From contig NZ_PKQK01000001.1 of the NCBI RefSeq assembly GCF_002968835.1, positions 1,736,001-1,800,000 of the forward strand: 64,000 bases of DNA, written 5' to 3'. Below, in pieces: positions 17,851 to 27,295 of this stretch (position 1 is its first letter; every line of letters begins with the position of its first letter). Both the position numbers and the translations under genes were made by a program. The notes under the pieces were generated by a model. The model did not search any database. It was not told where the DNA came from and was given only the letters and a program-made list of their open reading frames with translations. Source of the DNA: Paenibacillus sp. PCH8. GTDB lineage: Bacteria > Bacillota > Bacilli > Paenibacillales > Paenibacillaceae.

Positions 17851-18924
17851 ATGATGAAAAAGTGGATTAGCGGTTTGGCAGCAGTGGCAATGACATCGGT
17901 ATTACTTGCAGGTTGTGGCAGCAGCACGGATGATGCAACAGGCGGATCAGGTAGTGGGGGAACAGCAGCGACCAAATTGGTCATCTCCACTTGGGGCTTC
18001 TCGGAAGACTTCTTCAATGAAAATGTATTTGGTCCCTTTGAAAAAGAACATAATGTGGACATCGTGCTCGAAGTCGGCAATAACGCGGAACGTCTGAACA
18101 AAATCCGTCAGGGTACATCGAATGTTGATGTCATCTACCTGTCTGACTACTATGCACAACAAGGTATTGATGAAGATCTGTTTGAGAAAATTGACCGCTC
18201 CAAAATTCCAAATGTAAATGACATTTATGATATTGCCAAAGCACCACTTGGGGAAGATTATGGCCCGGCCTACACGGTGGGACAACTCGGAATCGCTTAT
18301 AACCCCGACCTCGTTTCCAAAGAAGTGACTTCATGGAGTGACCTGTGGGACCCGGCGTTCGAGGGTAACCTGACCATCCCGAATATTACGGCAACGGCAG
18401 GCCCAATGGTTGTGGATGCAGCTTCCCGTGTAGCCGGAAACGATACGTTTAATGAAGATGCGGCATTTGCTGAACTGAAAAAACTGAGCGGCAACGTGGT
18501 GAAATTCTATAGCCAGACGTCCGAGTTCGTGAACATGTTCTCCCAAGAAGAGATTGCTGGCGGACCGATCATGGAAATGTATTTCAAAGATTTGAAAGCA
18601 GCTGTACCTAATGCGAAGTTTGTAACACCTAGCGAAGGTGCATATGCGGTAATGAACACGATCAATGTCGTGAAGGGCAGCAAAAATAAAGAGCTGGCTG
18701 AAGAGTTCATCAACTGGCAGCTCAGTCAGGATGTACAAGCGAAATCTGCCAAAGCCAAAGTCGATTCCCCGGTGAACACCAAGGTTGAACTGACTGCTGA
18801 AGAAGCAGAAGGTGTGACATATGGTGCTGAAGTCGTTGAGAAGCTGAACAAGTTGGATATGAAATTCGTGAATCAACAGGTCAAAGGCTGGACGGATCGT
18901 TGGAACCGTGAGATTGCACAATAA
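17851..18924 (+). CDS. PotD-type ABC binding lipoprotein, probably for a purine compound
   Basis: The start at 17851 follows AGGGGG (the next codon, 17854, is also ATG). The lipobox LAGC places the lipid cysteine at residue 22. The mature domain is a spermidine/putrescine-type binding protein with landmarks LVISTWGFSEDF, GTSNVDVIYLSDYY and GIAYNPDLV. In this position PotD-type proteins normally hold polyamines. Here the operon includes nucleoside hydrolase and adenine deaminase, so a nucleoside or base ligand is inferred. A hairpin at 18969-18991 separates it from the next gene. Polyamine or thiamine-like ligands are the alternatives. Confidence 0.85.
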   Translation: MMKKWISGLAAVAMTSVLLAGCGSSTDDATGGSGSGGTAATKLVISTWGFSEDFFNENVFGPFEKEHNVDIVLEVGNNAERLNKIRQGTSNVDVIYLSDYYAQQGIDEDLFEKIDRSKIPNVNDIYDIAKAPLGEDYGPAYTVGQLGIAYNPDLVSKEVTSWSDLWDPAFEGNLTIPNITATAGPMVVDAASRVAGNDTFNEDAAFAELKKLSGNVVKFYSQTSEFVNMFSQEEIAGGPIMEMYFKDLKAAVPNAKFVTPSEGAYAVMNTINVVKGSKNKELAEEFINWQLSQDVQAKSAKAKVDSPVNTKVELTAEEAEGVTYGAEVVEKLNKLDMKFVNQQVKGWTDRWNREIAQ

Positions 18925-18968
18925 AACAAGTAGCCGACTGACTTAAAAGTTATCTTTGGTCTATATAG

Positions 18969-18991
18969 GTTCAACTAGTCTTTAGTTGAAC
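18969..18991 (+). other. Intercistronic hairpin after the binding-protein gene
   Basis: GTTCAACTA and TAGTTGAAC are perfect nine-base arms around GTCTT, with only a weak T-rich tail. A partial terminator or mRNA-stabilising hairpin here would allow the binding protein to be made in excess over the permeases, as is usual for ABC operons. Confidence 0.6.
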
Positions 18992-19044
18992 TTATATCAT
19001 TTGCAGCAAGCAAGCCATATCACGGCAATAGGAGTTGAGAACAT

Positions 19045-19983
19045 ATGAGTGAAGTGCGTAATCGCATTATTCTAGATGTGGACACGGGCATAGACGATGC
19101 ACTGGCGATTTTGCTGGCGGTCAAAAGCCGGAAGCTGGACATTCTCGGCATCACCACGGTCTGTGGTAACGTATCGCTCCAACAGGCCACAGAGAATACA
19201 TGTAAAATTCTTGAACTCGCGGGTGCAACAACCATTCCGGTGATTGCCGGAGCATCTGGACCACTCACCCGCAAGTCGCATTATGAACACCGGGTACATG
19301 GACAGGACGGATTGGGCGGCGCGCTGCCTGATCCTGCCGTGTCCAAGCAAGCAGAAGACGGTTTTGCGCCGGACTTCATCGTGGAGCAAGCCAAGCTGTA
19401 CCCAGGTGAGCTGACATTGATCATGACCGCTCCATTAACGAACCTGGCACTGGCCTTAATGAAGTGCCCTGAATTACCTTCTTTATTGAAGGAAGTCATC
19501 TTCATGGGTGGCGTTGTTCGCGGACATGGCAACATTACACCAACAGCTGAGTACAACACGTACGCTGATCCAGAGGCCGCACGCATCGTGCTACATGCAG
19601 GCATCGAGAAGCTTACGCAAGTGGGCCTAGATGTTACACGTCAAACCCTGCTGGATGAAGCAGCAATCGAGCGGCTAACTGATCCTGCACTGCGCGCATA
19701 CGTGGCTCAGAGCACGGAGATCTACATCAACCGTTATGAACAAATGAACGGTGTCCGGGCTTGTGCCCTGCATGATCCACTGGCCGTCGGCGTAGCACTT
19801 GCCCCCGAACTCGTTGGACGCAAATCATATTACGTGGATGTCGAAACCGCCAGTCGCCTGTGCGATGGTCAGATGGTATGTGACTTCCAAAATCGTCTGG
19901 GCGAGCAGCCCAACACCTTCGTATGCGAAACCGTAGACGCGGAAGCTTTCCTTGAACTATTTATCAACGCATTAAACGCGTAG
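19045..19983 (+). CDS. Inosine/uridine-preferring nucleoside hydrolase family enzyme
   Basis: ATG 19045 follows AGGAG. The N-terminal calcium-binding signature DVDTGIDDA (Asp11, Asp13, Asp17, Asp18) is diagnostic of the nucleoside hydrolase fold. VHGQDGLGG and the C-terminal ALHDPLAVGVAL (Asp for calcium, His acid) complete the active site. The 312-residue length is normal. The enzyme splits ribonucleosides into base and ribose in the cytoplasm. Its place between the binding protein and permease genes suggests it acts on the imported substrate. Confidence 0.9.
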   Translation: MSEVRNRIILDVDTGIDDALAILLAVKSRKLDILGITTVCGNVSLQQATENTCKILELAGATTIPVIAGASGPLTRKSHYEHRVHGQDGLGGALPDPAVSKQAEDGFAPDFIVEQAKLYPGELTLIMTAPLTNLALALMKCPELPSLLKEVIFMGGVVRGHGNITPTAEYNTYADPEAARIVLHAGIEKLTQVGLDVTRQTLLDEAAIERLTDPALRAYVAQSTEIYINRYEQMNGVRACALHDPLAVGVALAPELVGRKSYYVDVETASRLCDGQMVCDFQNRLGEQPNTFVCETVDAEAFLELFINALNA

Positions 19984-20020
19984 TTATGATAGTTAAATTC
20001 ATGTATTACACAACAACGTA

Positions 20021-20142
20021 GTGACAGAAGAAAGCTGGAGAAGCGAAGCGTTCGCCTTTATCCCCGGATTTTACCTTTTTAATAAAGGATCAAAAAAATC
20101 TGGGGATAACAGCGATCGAAAGGTTCTTCTGGCGCGGAGTGA
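20021..20142 (+). repeat. Dispersed structured repeat, copy A
   Basis: Shares ordered blocks with copy B at 34923-35045: GAAGCGAAGCG, TCGCCTTTATC, CGGATTT, TCAAAAAAATC and GGGGATAACAGCGATC. Its ends pair as CAGAAGAA (20025-20032) with TTCTTCTG (20124-20131); internally TTATCCCCGGATTTT pairs with AAAATCTGGGGATAA with one G-U pair. It lies between the nucleoside hydrolase gene and the first permease gene of the same operon. Confidence 0.8.
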
Positions 20143-20204
20143 GCTAGTGTAAAGTTGTGCTTTAACGTGTGAATAAAACCATTTTAAAAGTCAGGAGTAC
20201 AGCG

Positions 20205-21026
20205 ATGAAGAAATCAGTAATCTACTGGCTATTGCTGCCGGGGTTCGTGTTTTTGGCGGCATTTATGATCATTCCGATTGTCCTGACGATCGGGTCGACG
20301 TTTTTCCAAGAAAACTCCTTCACGTTTGAAGGATACATGCATTTTTTCAGAGACCCTTACTTCTTGAAAATATTGCTTACGACGCTACAGGTCAGCGTGG
20401 TCACCACCATCGTCTGTGTGGTGCTCGGATTCCCGACAGCTTATTATATTTCACGGAAAGCACCGCGCCGCAAAGGCATTTTGCTGGCTCTGGCGATCTT
20501 CCCGCTGTTAACGAGCCCAGTCGTGCGCTCGTTCAGCTGGATGATCATTCTTGGACGCAAAGGGCTGATCAATAATACCCTCGTTGGATTGGGCATCGTG
20601 GACAAGCCACTGGATATTTTGTACACACCAGCAGCCATGATGATCGGCCTGACACACCTGTTCCTGCCACTGATGATTATCTCTCTGGTGGGCGTGCTTG
20701 AGAACATTGACGGTGACCTGCTCAAAGCAGCACAAAGTCTTGGCGCATCCCGCATCACAGCATTCCGCCGGGTCGTATTCCCGCTGGCTGTGCCAGGGCT
20801 TGTGATCGGGGCCGTGCTTGTCTTTGTCGGAAGCCTGACAGCCTATACCACACCTGCCCTTCTCGGAGGTAAACAGCGTGTAATCGCTACGTTCCTGTAT
20901 CAGAACGCCATGACCCTCAACGACTGGTATCTGGCCTCGGTTGTTGCTGCAATTATGATTGTGATTACATTTGTCGTGGTCGCTGTCATGAACAAAATGG
21001 CCAAAACTTTAAATCCGAAGGGGTAG
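20205..21026 (+). CDS. ABC transporter permease (PotB type)
   Basis: ATG 20205 is seven bases after AGGAG; an upstream in-frame start at 20169 lacks a ribosome site. The 273-residue protein has six membrane helices. The ATPase-docking EAA loop lies around DLLKAAQSLGASRITAFRRV. It pairs with the PotC-type permease that starts four bases downstream. Part of the putative purine uptake operon. Confidence 0.88.
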   Translation: MKKSVIYWLLLPGFVFLAAFMIIPIVLTIGSTFFQENSFTFEGYMHFFRDPYFLKILLTTLQVSVVTTIVCVVLGFPTAYYISRKAPRRKGILLALAIFPLLTSPVVRSFSWMIILGRKGLINNTLVGLGIVDKPLDILYTPAAMMIGLTHLFLPLMIISLVGVLENIDGDLLKAAQSLGASRITAFRRVVFPLAVPGLVIGAVLVFVGSLTAYTTPALLGGKQRVIATFLYQNAMTLNDWYLASVVAAIMIVITFVVVAVMNKMAKTLNPKG

Positions 21027-21030
21027 ACAT

Positions 21031-21822
21031 ATGCGGGAGAAACATATCGGGCTGGGCCTGTTCAGTCTGCTGGTCTTTATCTTTCTGCTGGGCCCGCTTC
21101 TGATCATATCGGTCACTTCATTTGAACCGGGAACGGTACTCAAATTCCCGCCGGAGGGTTTCTCCTTCCGGTGGTACGAGAATATTTTCAACACAGGCGG
21201 ATTCCTCCGCACATTCCAGACGTCCATCATCATCTCCCTGCTGGGGAACTTGCTGGCGCTGGTGCTCGGAGTTCCGGCTGCCTATGCACTGAGTCGCTAC
21301 GATTTCAAAGGCAAGTCTGTGCTGAATGCCCTGTTCCTGTCCCCGGTACTCATTCCGGGAATCGTGCTTGGTTTTACATTAATGAAATACCTGATTGTGA
21401 TCTACCATCTGCCGATGTATATGGGTCTGCTGATCGGTCACACGATTATTATGCTTCCATTTATCATTCGAGTTATCGCTTCGAGTCTGTCGACCTTTGA
21501 CTTTGCGGTGGAAGAAGCGGCACTGAGTCTCGGCGCGGGACGGGTAAAAACGTTCTTCACGATCGTGCTGCCTAACATTCGTTCCGGTATCATTGCGGCT
21601 GTGCTGATTGCCTTCCTGGAATCGTTCAACAACGTAGATATATCTGTGTTCATGACCGGACCGGGAGTAAGTACGTTGCCAATTCAAATGCTGACGTATG
21701 TCGAGAATTATTTTGACCCAACCATTGCGGCCATTTCCGTGCTGTTGATGGTATTGACCGGATTCTTAATGTTCGTGATCGAACGGATCATGGGCGGATT
21801 TTCATACTTTACGAAACGTTAA
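21031..21822 (+). CDS. ABC transporter permease (PotC type)
   Basis: The start at ATG 21031 follows GAAGGGG. The protein is 263 residues with six membrane helices and an EAA loop (VEEAALSLGAGRVKTFFTIV). Its stop is followed directly by the ribosome site of the ATPase gene. Second permease of the same importer. Confidence 0.88.
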   Translation: MREKHIGLGLFSLLVFIFLLGPLLIISVTSFEPGTVLKFPPEGFSFRWYENIFNTGGFLRTFQTSIIISLLGNLLALVLGVPAAYALSRYDFKGKSVLNALFLSPVLIPGIVLGFTLMKYLIVIYHLPMYMGLLIGHTIIMLPFIIRVIASSLSTFDFAVEEAALSLGAGRVKTFFTIVLPNIRSGIIAAVLIAFLESFNNVDISVFMTGPGVSTLPIQMLTYVENYFDPTIAAISVLLMVLTGFLMFVIERIMGGFSYFTKR

Positions 21823-21840
21823 TTGGAGGCGCAGAACGCT

Positions 21841-22899
21841 ATGGCATTGCTAACATTAGACCACGTATCGGTGGCTTACGATAAGCAGACGATCCTGAAG
21901 GATTTTCAGTTGGAGCTGGAAAAAGGTAAGCTACTCTCCCTGCTCGGACCGAGTGGTTGCGGCAAAACAACTACGCTGCGCCTCATCGCCGGATTCCTGG
22001 AAGCATCTCAGGGCAAGTTTATGTTCGGCGGCAAGGACTACACGAAGGTTCCGGCGAACAAGCGGAATTTCGGATTTGTATTTCAGAGTTATGCGTTATT
22101 CCCGCATCTGTCTGTCTATGACAACGTGGCCTTCGGCCTGCGGATGCGCAAGGTGAAAGACAAGGATATCGCTTCCCGTGTGATGCGAATCCTTGAGGTG
22201 GTTAACCTGATCGGGTTTGAGAAACGTTTTCCACAAGAACTGTCTGGTGGACAGCGTCAGCGTGTGGCGATTGCGCGTGCCTTGGTCATCGAGCCTGACC
22301 TGCTTTTGTTCGACGAACCGCTCAGTAACCTGGATGCTAACCTGCGTCTCAACATGCGGGTGGAGATTCGCCGGATTCAGCAAGAGCTGGGCATTACGAC
22401 GCTGTATGTCTCTCATGATCAGGAAGAGTGCTTCTCGATCTCGGATCAGGTTGCGATTATGAACAAAGGTGTAGTCGAGCAGCTCGACCGCCCAGAAACC
22501 ATTTTCAAATATCCGGCAACGGAGTTTGTAGCACGATTCATCGGCTTCCATAATTTCATTGAATTCGCGGACCGTAGTGATGTAGGGGAAGTGATTACGC
22601 TACATGCGGGAGGTCGTACCTTCACGGCAACGGCGCATCCCGGAACAGCACGTCCCGGTGCACGTAAAGGTGCGATTCGCCCGGATGATCTGATCGTTAG
22701 TGGGGATACGTCTGGAGATATGGCGAATGCTTTGCCGGGGATGATCAAAGTCAGTACGTATCTCGGACGCAGCTATCAATATGTGATCGAGACGGAGTTA
22801 GGTGACTTTACAGCCAATCAGGAGATGGAAACACCGTATCTTAGTGGACAGCGTGTTAGCCTTGTTTTCCCGCAGGACAAGCTTGTACTTGTAGAGTAG
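21841..22899 (+). CDS. ABC transporter ATPase (PotA type)
   Basis: ATG 21841 is eleven bases after GGAGG. Walker A is GPSGCGKTT (residues 36-44), the ABC signature LSGGQRQR lies near residue 135, Walker B is LLLFDEP and the switch histidine is in YVSHDQEE. A C-terminal TOBE-like regulatory domain follows about residue 240, and total length is 352. It powers the PotB/PotC-type permeases encoded just upstream. Confidence 0.92.
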   Translation: MALLTLDHVSVAYDKQTILKDFQLELEKGKLLSLLGPSGCGKTTTLRLIAGFLEASQGKFMFGGKDYTKVPANKRNFGFVFQSYALFPHLSVYDNVAFGLRMRKVKDKDIASRVMRILEVVNLIGFEKRFPQELSGGQRQRVAIARALVIEPDLLLFDEPLSNLDANLRLNMRVEIRRIQQELGITTLYVSHDQEECFSISDQVAIMNKGVVEQLDRPETIFKYPATEFVARFIGFHNFIEFADRSDVGEVITLHAGGRTFTATAHPGTARPGARKGAIRPDDLIVSGDTSGDMANALPGMIKVSTYLGRSYQYVIETELGDFTANQEMETPYLSGQRVSLVFPQDKLVLVE

Positions 22900-23091
22900 T
22901 CGTGAATTCAGGCAGGGAATAACAATAGAATGAATAGCAACTAAGAAAAGCAGTAAAGAAGGTATTTCATGCCGCCAATCGGGATGGTGGCAGGAGCTTC
23001 TGCAAAGAGCAATACATTACATGAATTGCGTTGCAGGTGCACTGTCCGTCTCAATCGCGGTGAAATGCTTGTATAGAAGGAGATTATGCCC

Positions 23092-24846
23092 ATGCGTGCA
23101 GATCAACTCATTGTAAATGTACATGTGTATAACAGTTATTATAAACGATTTGAAATGAACAACGTCGCTGTGCTGAACGGCCGATTCATGTACGTTGGGC
23201 CAGGTGGAACGGAGCTAATTCAGGCTGATGAAGTCATCGATGCGCGGGGAAGATACATGATTCCCGGCCTGATCGATATCCATCTGCACATCGAAAGTAC
23301 GATGGTGACACCGGAAACCTTCTCCCATGGTCTGATTGGCTGTGGAGTCACGTCCATTGTCGCTGAACCGCATGAGATGGCGAATGTGTTCGGGCTGGAA
23401 GGGGTGCAGGAGATGATGGCTGTGAGTCGGGAGACGACGGTGGACATGTTCTATGCGATCCCAAGCTCCGTTCCAGCGACCCCGATGGAGACGACAGGTG
23501 GTTCAATTGAGATTGAGGACATGGACGTGCTGCTGGCGACCGGAGAGATTATCTGTCTGGGCGAAATCATGAACTATGTCGATGTCATCCGTGATCCGGA
23601 GTGCAAGACGAACCAGATTTTACAGCATATCCGCAAAAACTATCCCGATCTCGTGATCGAAGGACATACACCGAAACTGCTTGGACTCGATCTGCATCGA
23701 CTGATCTACGCAGGTATTGATTCCGATCATACCCATCAGAGCATTGAAGGATTGCAGGCGCGGATTGCGGCAGGTATGTTTATTGAAATCCAAGAGAAAT
23801 CGATGACGCCCGAAGTCATGGAATATCTGATTCAACATGATGTAGCGCAGCACTTCTGCTTCGTAACGGATGATGTGATGCCGGATTCACTGGTAGAGCG
23901 AGGACATCTGGATCACATTGTACGCAAGGCAATTCAGATGGGCATGCGACCGGAAGATGCAATCTACGCAGCAACGTCAACTCCCGCGTCTCGCATGAAA
24001 ATGACCGATCGAGGTAGTGTTGCCCCAGGCAAGGTGGCGGATTATGTGTTGGTGTCCAACCTGGAGGAACTTTCGATTGAGCAGGTGTACAAAAATGGCC
24101 GTAAAGCTTATGACGACTACGAACCGTATAAGCAGGAACGGGTAACGGGCCAATTCCCGCCTCATTTCTATAAGAGTGTACAGTTGGAGCAACTAGGTGA
24201 AGCTGATTTTTCGATTCTTTTGTCAGATCCGAAAGTCAGTGGTTTGGGAGCAGGTACGGCGAATAATGTAGAGACGGTTGAAGGTCAGTATCAGTGCCGC
24301 GTGATGATGGTGAAGGATGGTTCGACCTTTGTGGAAGAACATATTGCACCTGTACAGGCAGTGGATGGCGAGTTGCTGTGGGAAGAAAGTGGTTATGCGC
24401 AGATCGCGACCTTTGAACGTTATGGTGTGAACGGTAATCGGGCACATGGATTGATTGGTGGAGATACCATCAAGTGCGGTGCGATTGCAACAACATATTC
24501 GCATGACAATCACAATTTATTGGTTGTCGGACGCAATCGTGAAGATATGATATTGGCAGCTAACAAGGTTATATCGAGCCAGGGGGGATTCTGTGTGGTG
24601 GAAGACGGCAAAGTGTTGTCCCATTTAGAGCTTCCTGTAGGTGGCATTTTGACAGAAGAACCACTCGCGGTAGTGTCTCATCAAGTGAAGGAACTGCGAG
24701 CAGCGATGTTGTCTCTTGGTTATGTACATTACAATCCAATCATGTCGCTCAGCACCCACTCCCTCGCGGTAAGCCCGGCGTTGAAAATTACGGACCATGG
24801 TCTGATTGATGTGAATGCAGGTAAGGTTGTATCGTTGATTGTATAA
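23092..24846 (+). CDS. ade: Adenine deaminase
   Basis: ATG 23092 is nine bases after AAGGAG; ATG 23086 is too close. The protein is 584 residues, normal for the family. The metal motif of the amidohydrolase fold appears as DIHLHIEST in the N-terminal third. GHTPKLLGLDLHRLI and CFVTDDVMPD supply further metal and substrate residues, and the C-terminal adenine-deaminase domain has LPVGG and LSTHSLAVSPALKITD. The enzyme converts adenine to hypoxanthine. Placed after a transporter and nucleoside hydrolase, it completes a path from adenosine-like substrates to hypoxanthine. Confidence 0.9.
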   Translation: MRADQLIVNVHVYNSYYKRFEMNNVAVLNGRFMYVGPGGTELIQADEVIDARGRYMIPGLIDIHLHIESTMVTPETFSHGLIGCGVTSIVAEPHEMANVFGLEGVQEMMAVSRETTVDMFYAIPSSVPATPMETTGGSIEIEDMDVLLATGEIICLGEIMNYVDVIRDPECKTNQILQHIRKNYPDLVIEGHTPKLLGLDLHRLIYAGIDSDHTHQSIEGLQARIAAGMFIEIQEKSMTPEVMEYLIQHDVAQHFCFVTDDVMPDSLVERGHLDHIVRKAIQMGMRPEDAIYAATSTPASRMKMTDRGSVAPGKVADYVLVSNLEELSIEQVYKNGRKAYDDYEPYKQERVTGQFPPHFYKSVQLEQLGEADFSILLSDPKVSGLGAGTANNVETVEGQYQCRVMMVKDGSTFVEEHIAPVQAVDGELLWEESGYAQIATFERYGVNGNRAHGLIGGDTIKCGAIATTYSHDNHNLLVVGRNREDMILAANKVISSQGGFCVVEDGKVLSHLELPVGGILTEEPLAVVSHQVKELRAAMLSLGYVHYNPIMSLSTHSLAVSPALKITDHGLIDVNAGKVVSLIV

Positions 24847-24877
24847 TTAGAATAGACACATATGTCGTGATGTACAT

Positions 24878-24923
24878 GAAAAACACCCTGTTTCTCAATA
24901 ATGAGCGAGCTAGGGTGTTTTGT
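24878..24923. terminator. Terminator between adenine deaminase and the zinc-ribbon gene
   Basis: AAAACACCCT and AGGGTGTTTT pair across about 24 bases, with A and T tracts on opposite sides. It can serve both converging genes. Confidence 0.82.
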
Positions 24924-24941
24924 CTGTGCTTAATTGAATTA

Positions 24942-25130
24942 TTATTTTAGCAACTTGTCTGGGTTCTTCACTTTAATGGAAACAACTTCGCCGCAATCCA
25001 GACAAACCGTGTACATTTTTTCCACACCGAGAGTCATTTTCTTATCCAATGGACGAAGGTTGATGTAATCCGATGCTTCTACGAAAGATGTTCCCCCGCA
25101 ATCATGACATTTCTTTTCTGATATACTCAT
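24942..25130 (-). CDS. Small zinc-ribbon protein
   Basis: A 62-residue protein from ATG 25130 (GGA ten to twelve bases upstream); ATG 25154 would add eight residues. CHDCGG near the start and CLDCGE near the end form a two-knuckle zinc ribbon around a short beta-rich core. This looks like a structural or regulatory zinc-binding protein of unknown role. It follows the SUKH gene by 41 bases on the same strand, so the two are probably co-transcribed. Confidence 0.7.
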   Translation of the reverse strand: MSISEKKCHDCGGTSFVEASDYINLRPLDKKMTLGVEKMYTVCLDCGEVVSIKVKNPDKLLK

Positions 25131-25171
25131 AAGTTCATTCCATCTTTTAGTCATGTGTAATTCTGTGTAAA

Positions 25172-25603
25172 CTATATTTTTATTTTGCCTTCTAAAGTCC
25201 ACTCCAAATATTTGGACACAGAAGGTGCAACCCATTTTCGGCTGTCATTTTCATGATTCCACACAAACACATCATCTCTACACGTTTCACCCCCTGTCAC
25301 TGGAAAAGCAAATAAATCCCCAATTCCACTTTCTCCGAAGAAGAGCAGGTGATCAAAGGGCATATAGTAATCTTGGGAGTGGTCATCCCGATAGTGTCTG
25401 TTTTCATTCTTGATTCGATCTACTGACCAGATAAGTCCCAAATCGTAAATAGCTCTGACTCCAGTGGTTTCGAGCAATATTTCTTTTAATTCACGAGGGA
25501 ACGTAATCTGTAAGGAGTCTTCCACCTTTGCAATGTCATCACCAGATGCAGGGGGACTAAACGTGTACTCCTTCGAAATGCTATGAAGATGCTCTTTCCA
25601 CAT
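25172..25603 (-). CDS. SMI1/KNR4 (SUKH) family protein
   Basis: ATG 25603 lies nine bases after GGAGG. The 143-residue protein has the SUKH order: an N-terminal helix, ITFPRELKEILLETTG (the P-x-x-L element), a central beta region with LLFFGESGIGDLFAFPV, and a C-terminal WTLEGKI helix. SUKH proteins are often immunity proteins against contact-dependent or secreted toxins, but many are housekeeping. No toxin gene is adjacent, so a role here is open. Confidence 0.85.
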   Translation of the reverse strand: MWKEHLHSISKEYTFSPPASGDDIAKVEDSLQITFPRELKEILLETTGVRAIYDLGLIWSVDRIKNENRHYRDDHSQDYYMPFDHLLFFGESGIGDLFAFPVTGGETCRDDVFVWNHENDSRKWVAPSVSKYLEWTLEGKIKI

Positions 25604-25755
25604 GAATAAAGGCCTCCTCGCTATATTCTAACTGTCAGAAATGAATGAAACGATATGTAATTGATTGAAAAAAGAAGTCCTTCTTAACTAAAACGGCTAC
25701 GGATTTTGATGTAGCGCAGTAAAGTTATGTAAGGACTACTCTTTCTAACTCCAGT

Positions 25756-25983
25756 TTACCAAGTTAGCCAACCGCTCGTTCGTTTATAGTTGTGCAGAAG
25801 ATCGTATTGCTCGTGGTACATGAGACGATTCATTCTGGTTCGATATTGACGATAATCGTGCTTTCGATCCGGTTTGCTTTCTTTGTTGAAATGAGAGCTC
25901 TTGATTCCTTTGCGGTGATCTTGCAGCTTCTCTTTTCTTGGATCAACGAACTTTTTACTGTTTTGCAGTGTAAACATCTTCAT
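25756..25983 (-). CDS. Small highly charged hypothetical protein
   Basis: A 75-residue ORF from ATG 25983 (GGGG two bases upstream; the next ATG is two codons on). It is rich in Lys, Arg, His and Tyr, with KFVDPRKEKLQDHRKG and DYRQYRTRMNRLMYHEQYD, and ends in GWLTW. The patterned composition looks coded rather than random. No function is recognised, and no terminator or partner gene is clear. Confidence 0.5.
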   Translation of the reverse strand: MKMFTLQNSKKFVDPRKEKLQDHRKGIKSSHFNKESKPDRKHDYRQYRTRMNRLMYHEQYDLLHNYKRTSGWLTW

Positions 25984-26276
25984 CCCCGTTGTGCAGGGTT
26001 AGATTTGGCTAGAGAAGCCACGACCTCATACACAACTAGTAGAAGAAGATTTTTGGATTAAGAATAAGCATCACCTCTAAGTTAATGATCCTTATTTTAA
26101 CATAGTTACAACTACCTAGCTGTCTGAGCGTCAAAATCAAGGATTGCTATTGGCGTTGCTCTGGACCCGAAGCTGTAACATAAAGAGTAAGCTCCTCCTT
26201 GGACGGGGAAAAGGAATAACTATATAGTAGTAAGAAGAGAATTTTGGAGCCAGGAGCAGGAGGCATAGCAACGATT

Positions 26277-27014
26277 ATGGATAAAATGAATAATGCCAAA
26301 ACCATATTTTTCGACGTGGATGATACGTTATATGATCACTTGCAGCCACTTCGTGGTGCATTGCAGGACGTTCTCGGGCTGCCAGATGATTTCGCTTATG
26401 CTGAGGCATACCACCGTTTTCGCTATTATAGCGATTGGCTATCTGCACAAGAAGACTTGTCCGCTGTACCTGAACCGGATGCCGTGGAGCGCATGCGTCG
26501 TCGCAGATTTGAGCTGACGATGGAGGAATTCAAAATCCCCCTACAGCCGGGACAGGCGGATGAACTGCAAGCTCGGTATTTGAGTAGACAGTTCGAAATT
26601 GTACCTTTTGAGGGAGCCTATGCGTTGATTCGAAGGCTTCAGGCAGAAGGGCACACGGTGGGGTTAATCACCAATGGAGAAGGAGAGCACCAGCGGCGCA
26701 AGCTCGAAGCTTTGGATGTGCTCAGTCTTGTGGACGAGCAACTCATTTTTATCTCAGGCATGACTGGTTATGCGAAACCGGACCGTAGATTGTTTGAACA
26801 TGTAAGCAAAAAGTCAGGAACAAATGCCCATGCCAGCTATTATATCGGAGACTCGTGGCGTAATGATGTGGTAGGTGCAGTGGATGCGGGATGGACAGTC
26901 ATCTGGTTCAACCATCGTGATGCAGAACCTGAGACCGATCATCAGCCTCATTTTGTAGTACGGAACTATGAGGAGATTGGCCACATTCTTACTTTTGAGT
27001 GTGTTCAGCAATAA
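26277..27014 (+). CDS. HAD-superfamily phosphatase (YjjG-like)
   Basis: ATG 26277 is favoured; GGAGG lies 14 bases upstream, longer than usual. Motif I is DVDDT (residues 13-17, nucleophile Asp13), motif II is the GLITNGEG strand, motif III is the Lys in GYAKPDRRLFEH, and motif IV is YIGDSWRNDVVGA. A helical cap is inserted after motif I, as in the subclass I phosphatases that act on nucleotides or small phosphate esters. The 245-residue length fits. It is monocistronic and followed by a terminator. Confidence 0.85.
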   Translation: MDKMNNAKTIFFDVDDTLYDHLQPLRGALQDVLGLPDDFAYAEAYHRFRYYSDWLSAQEDLSAVPEPDAVERMRRRRFELTMEEFKIPLQPGQADELQARYLSRQFEIVPFEGAYALIRRLQAEGHTVGLITNGEGEHQRRKLEALDVLSLVDEQLIFISGMTGYAKPDRRLFEHVSKKSGTNAHASYYIGDSWRNDVVGAVDAGWTVIWFNHRDAEPETDHQPHFVVRNYEEIGHILTFECVQQ

Positions 27015-27037
27015 AGATATTTATATTAGTGGTCGTG

Positions 27038-27078
27038 CAGTCCTGTCATCTTTTACAGAGGATAGGGCTGTTTTTTGT
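27038..27078 (+). terminator. Terminator of the HAD gene
   Basis: CAGTCCTGTC pairs with GATAGGGCTG (two G-U pairs) around a 12-base loop, followed by TTTTTTGTTG. Confidence 0.78.
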
Positions 27079-27295
27079 TGTATACGCTGTGAGGATAGTC
27101 GCTGTGCATTCGTATGAACCGAGGTATAAATACAAAGTGTAAGTTGGTTGTCATAAGTGCTACGCACCAAGAAGACTAGTCGAGCCACCGACGTTCTTGC
27201 CACCTTCTCATCCGCTTCCCCAGATGAAGCTCGGCTTCATGGAATCTTCATTTACAAGAGAGTGTTGAAGTCTTCCCAAAGTGTCTATGCGGTGC

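Noticed and set aside
22969..23076. 35-residue ORF just upstream of adenine deaminase
   Set aside because: It has a weak ribosome site and no protein-like features, and is probably chance in the intergenic region.
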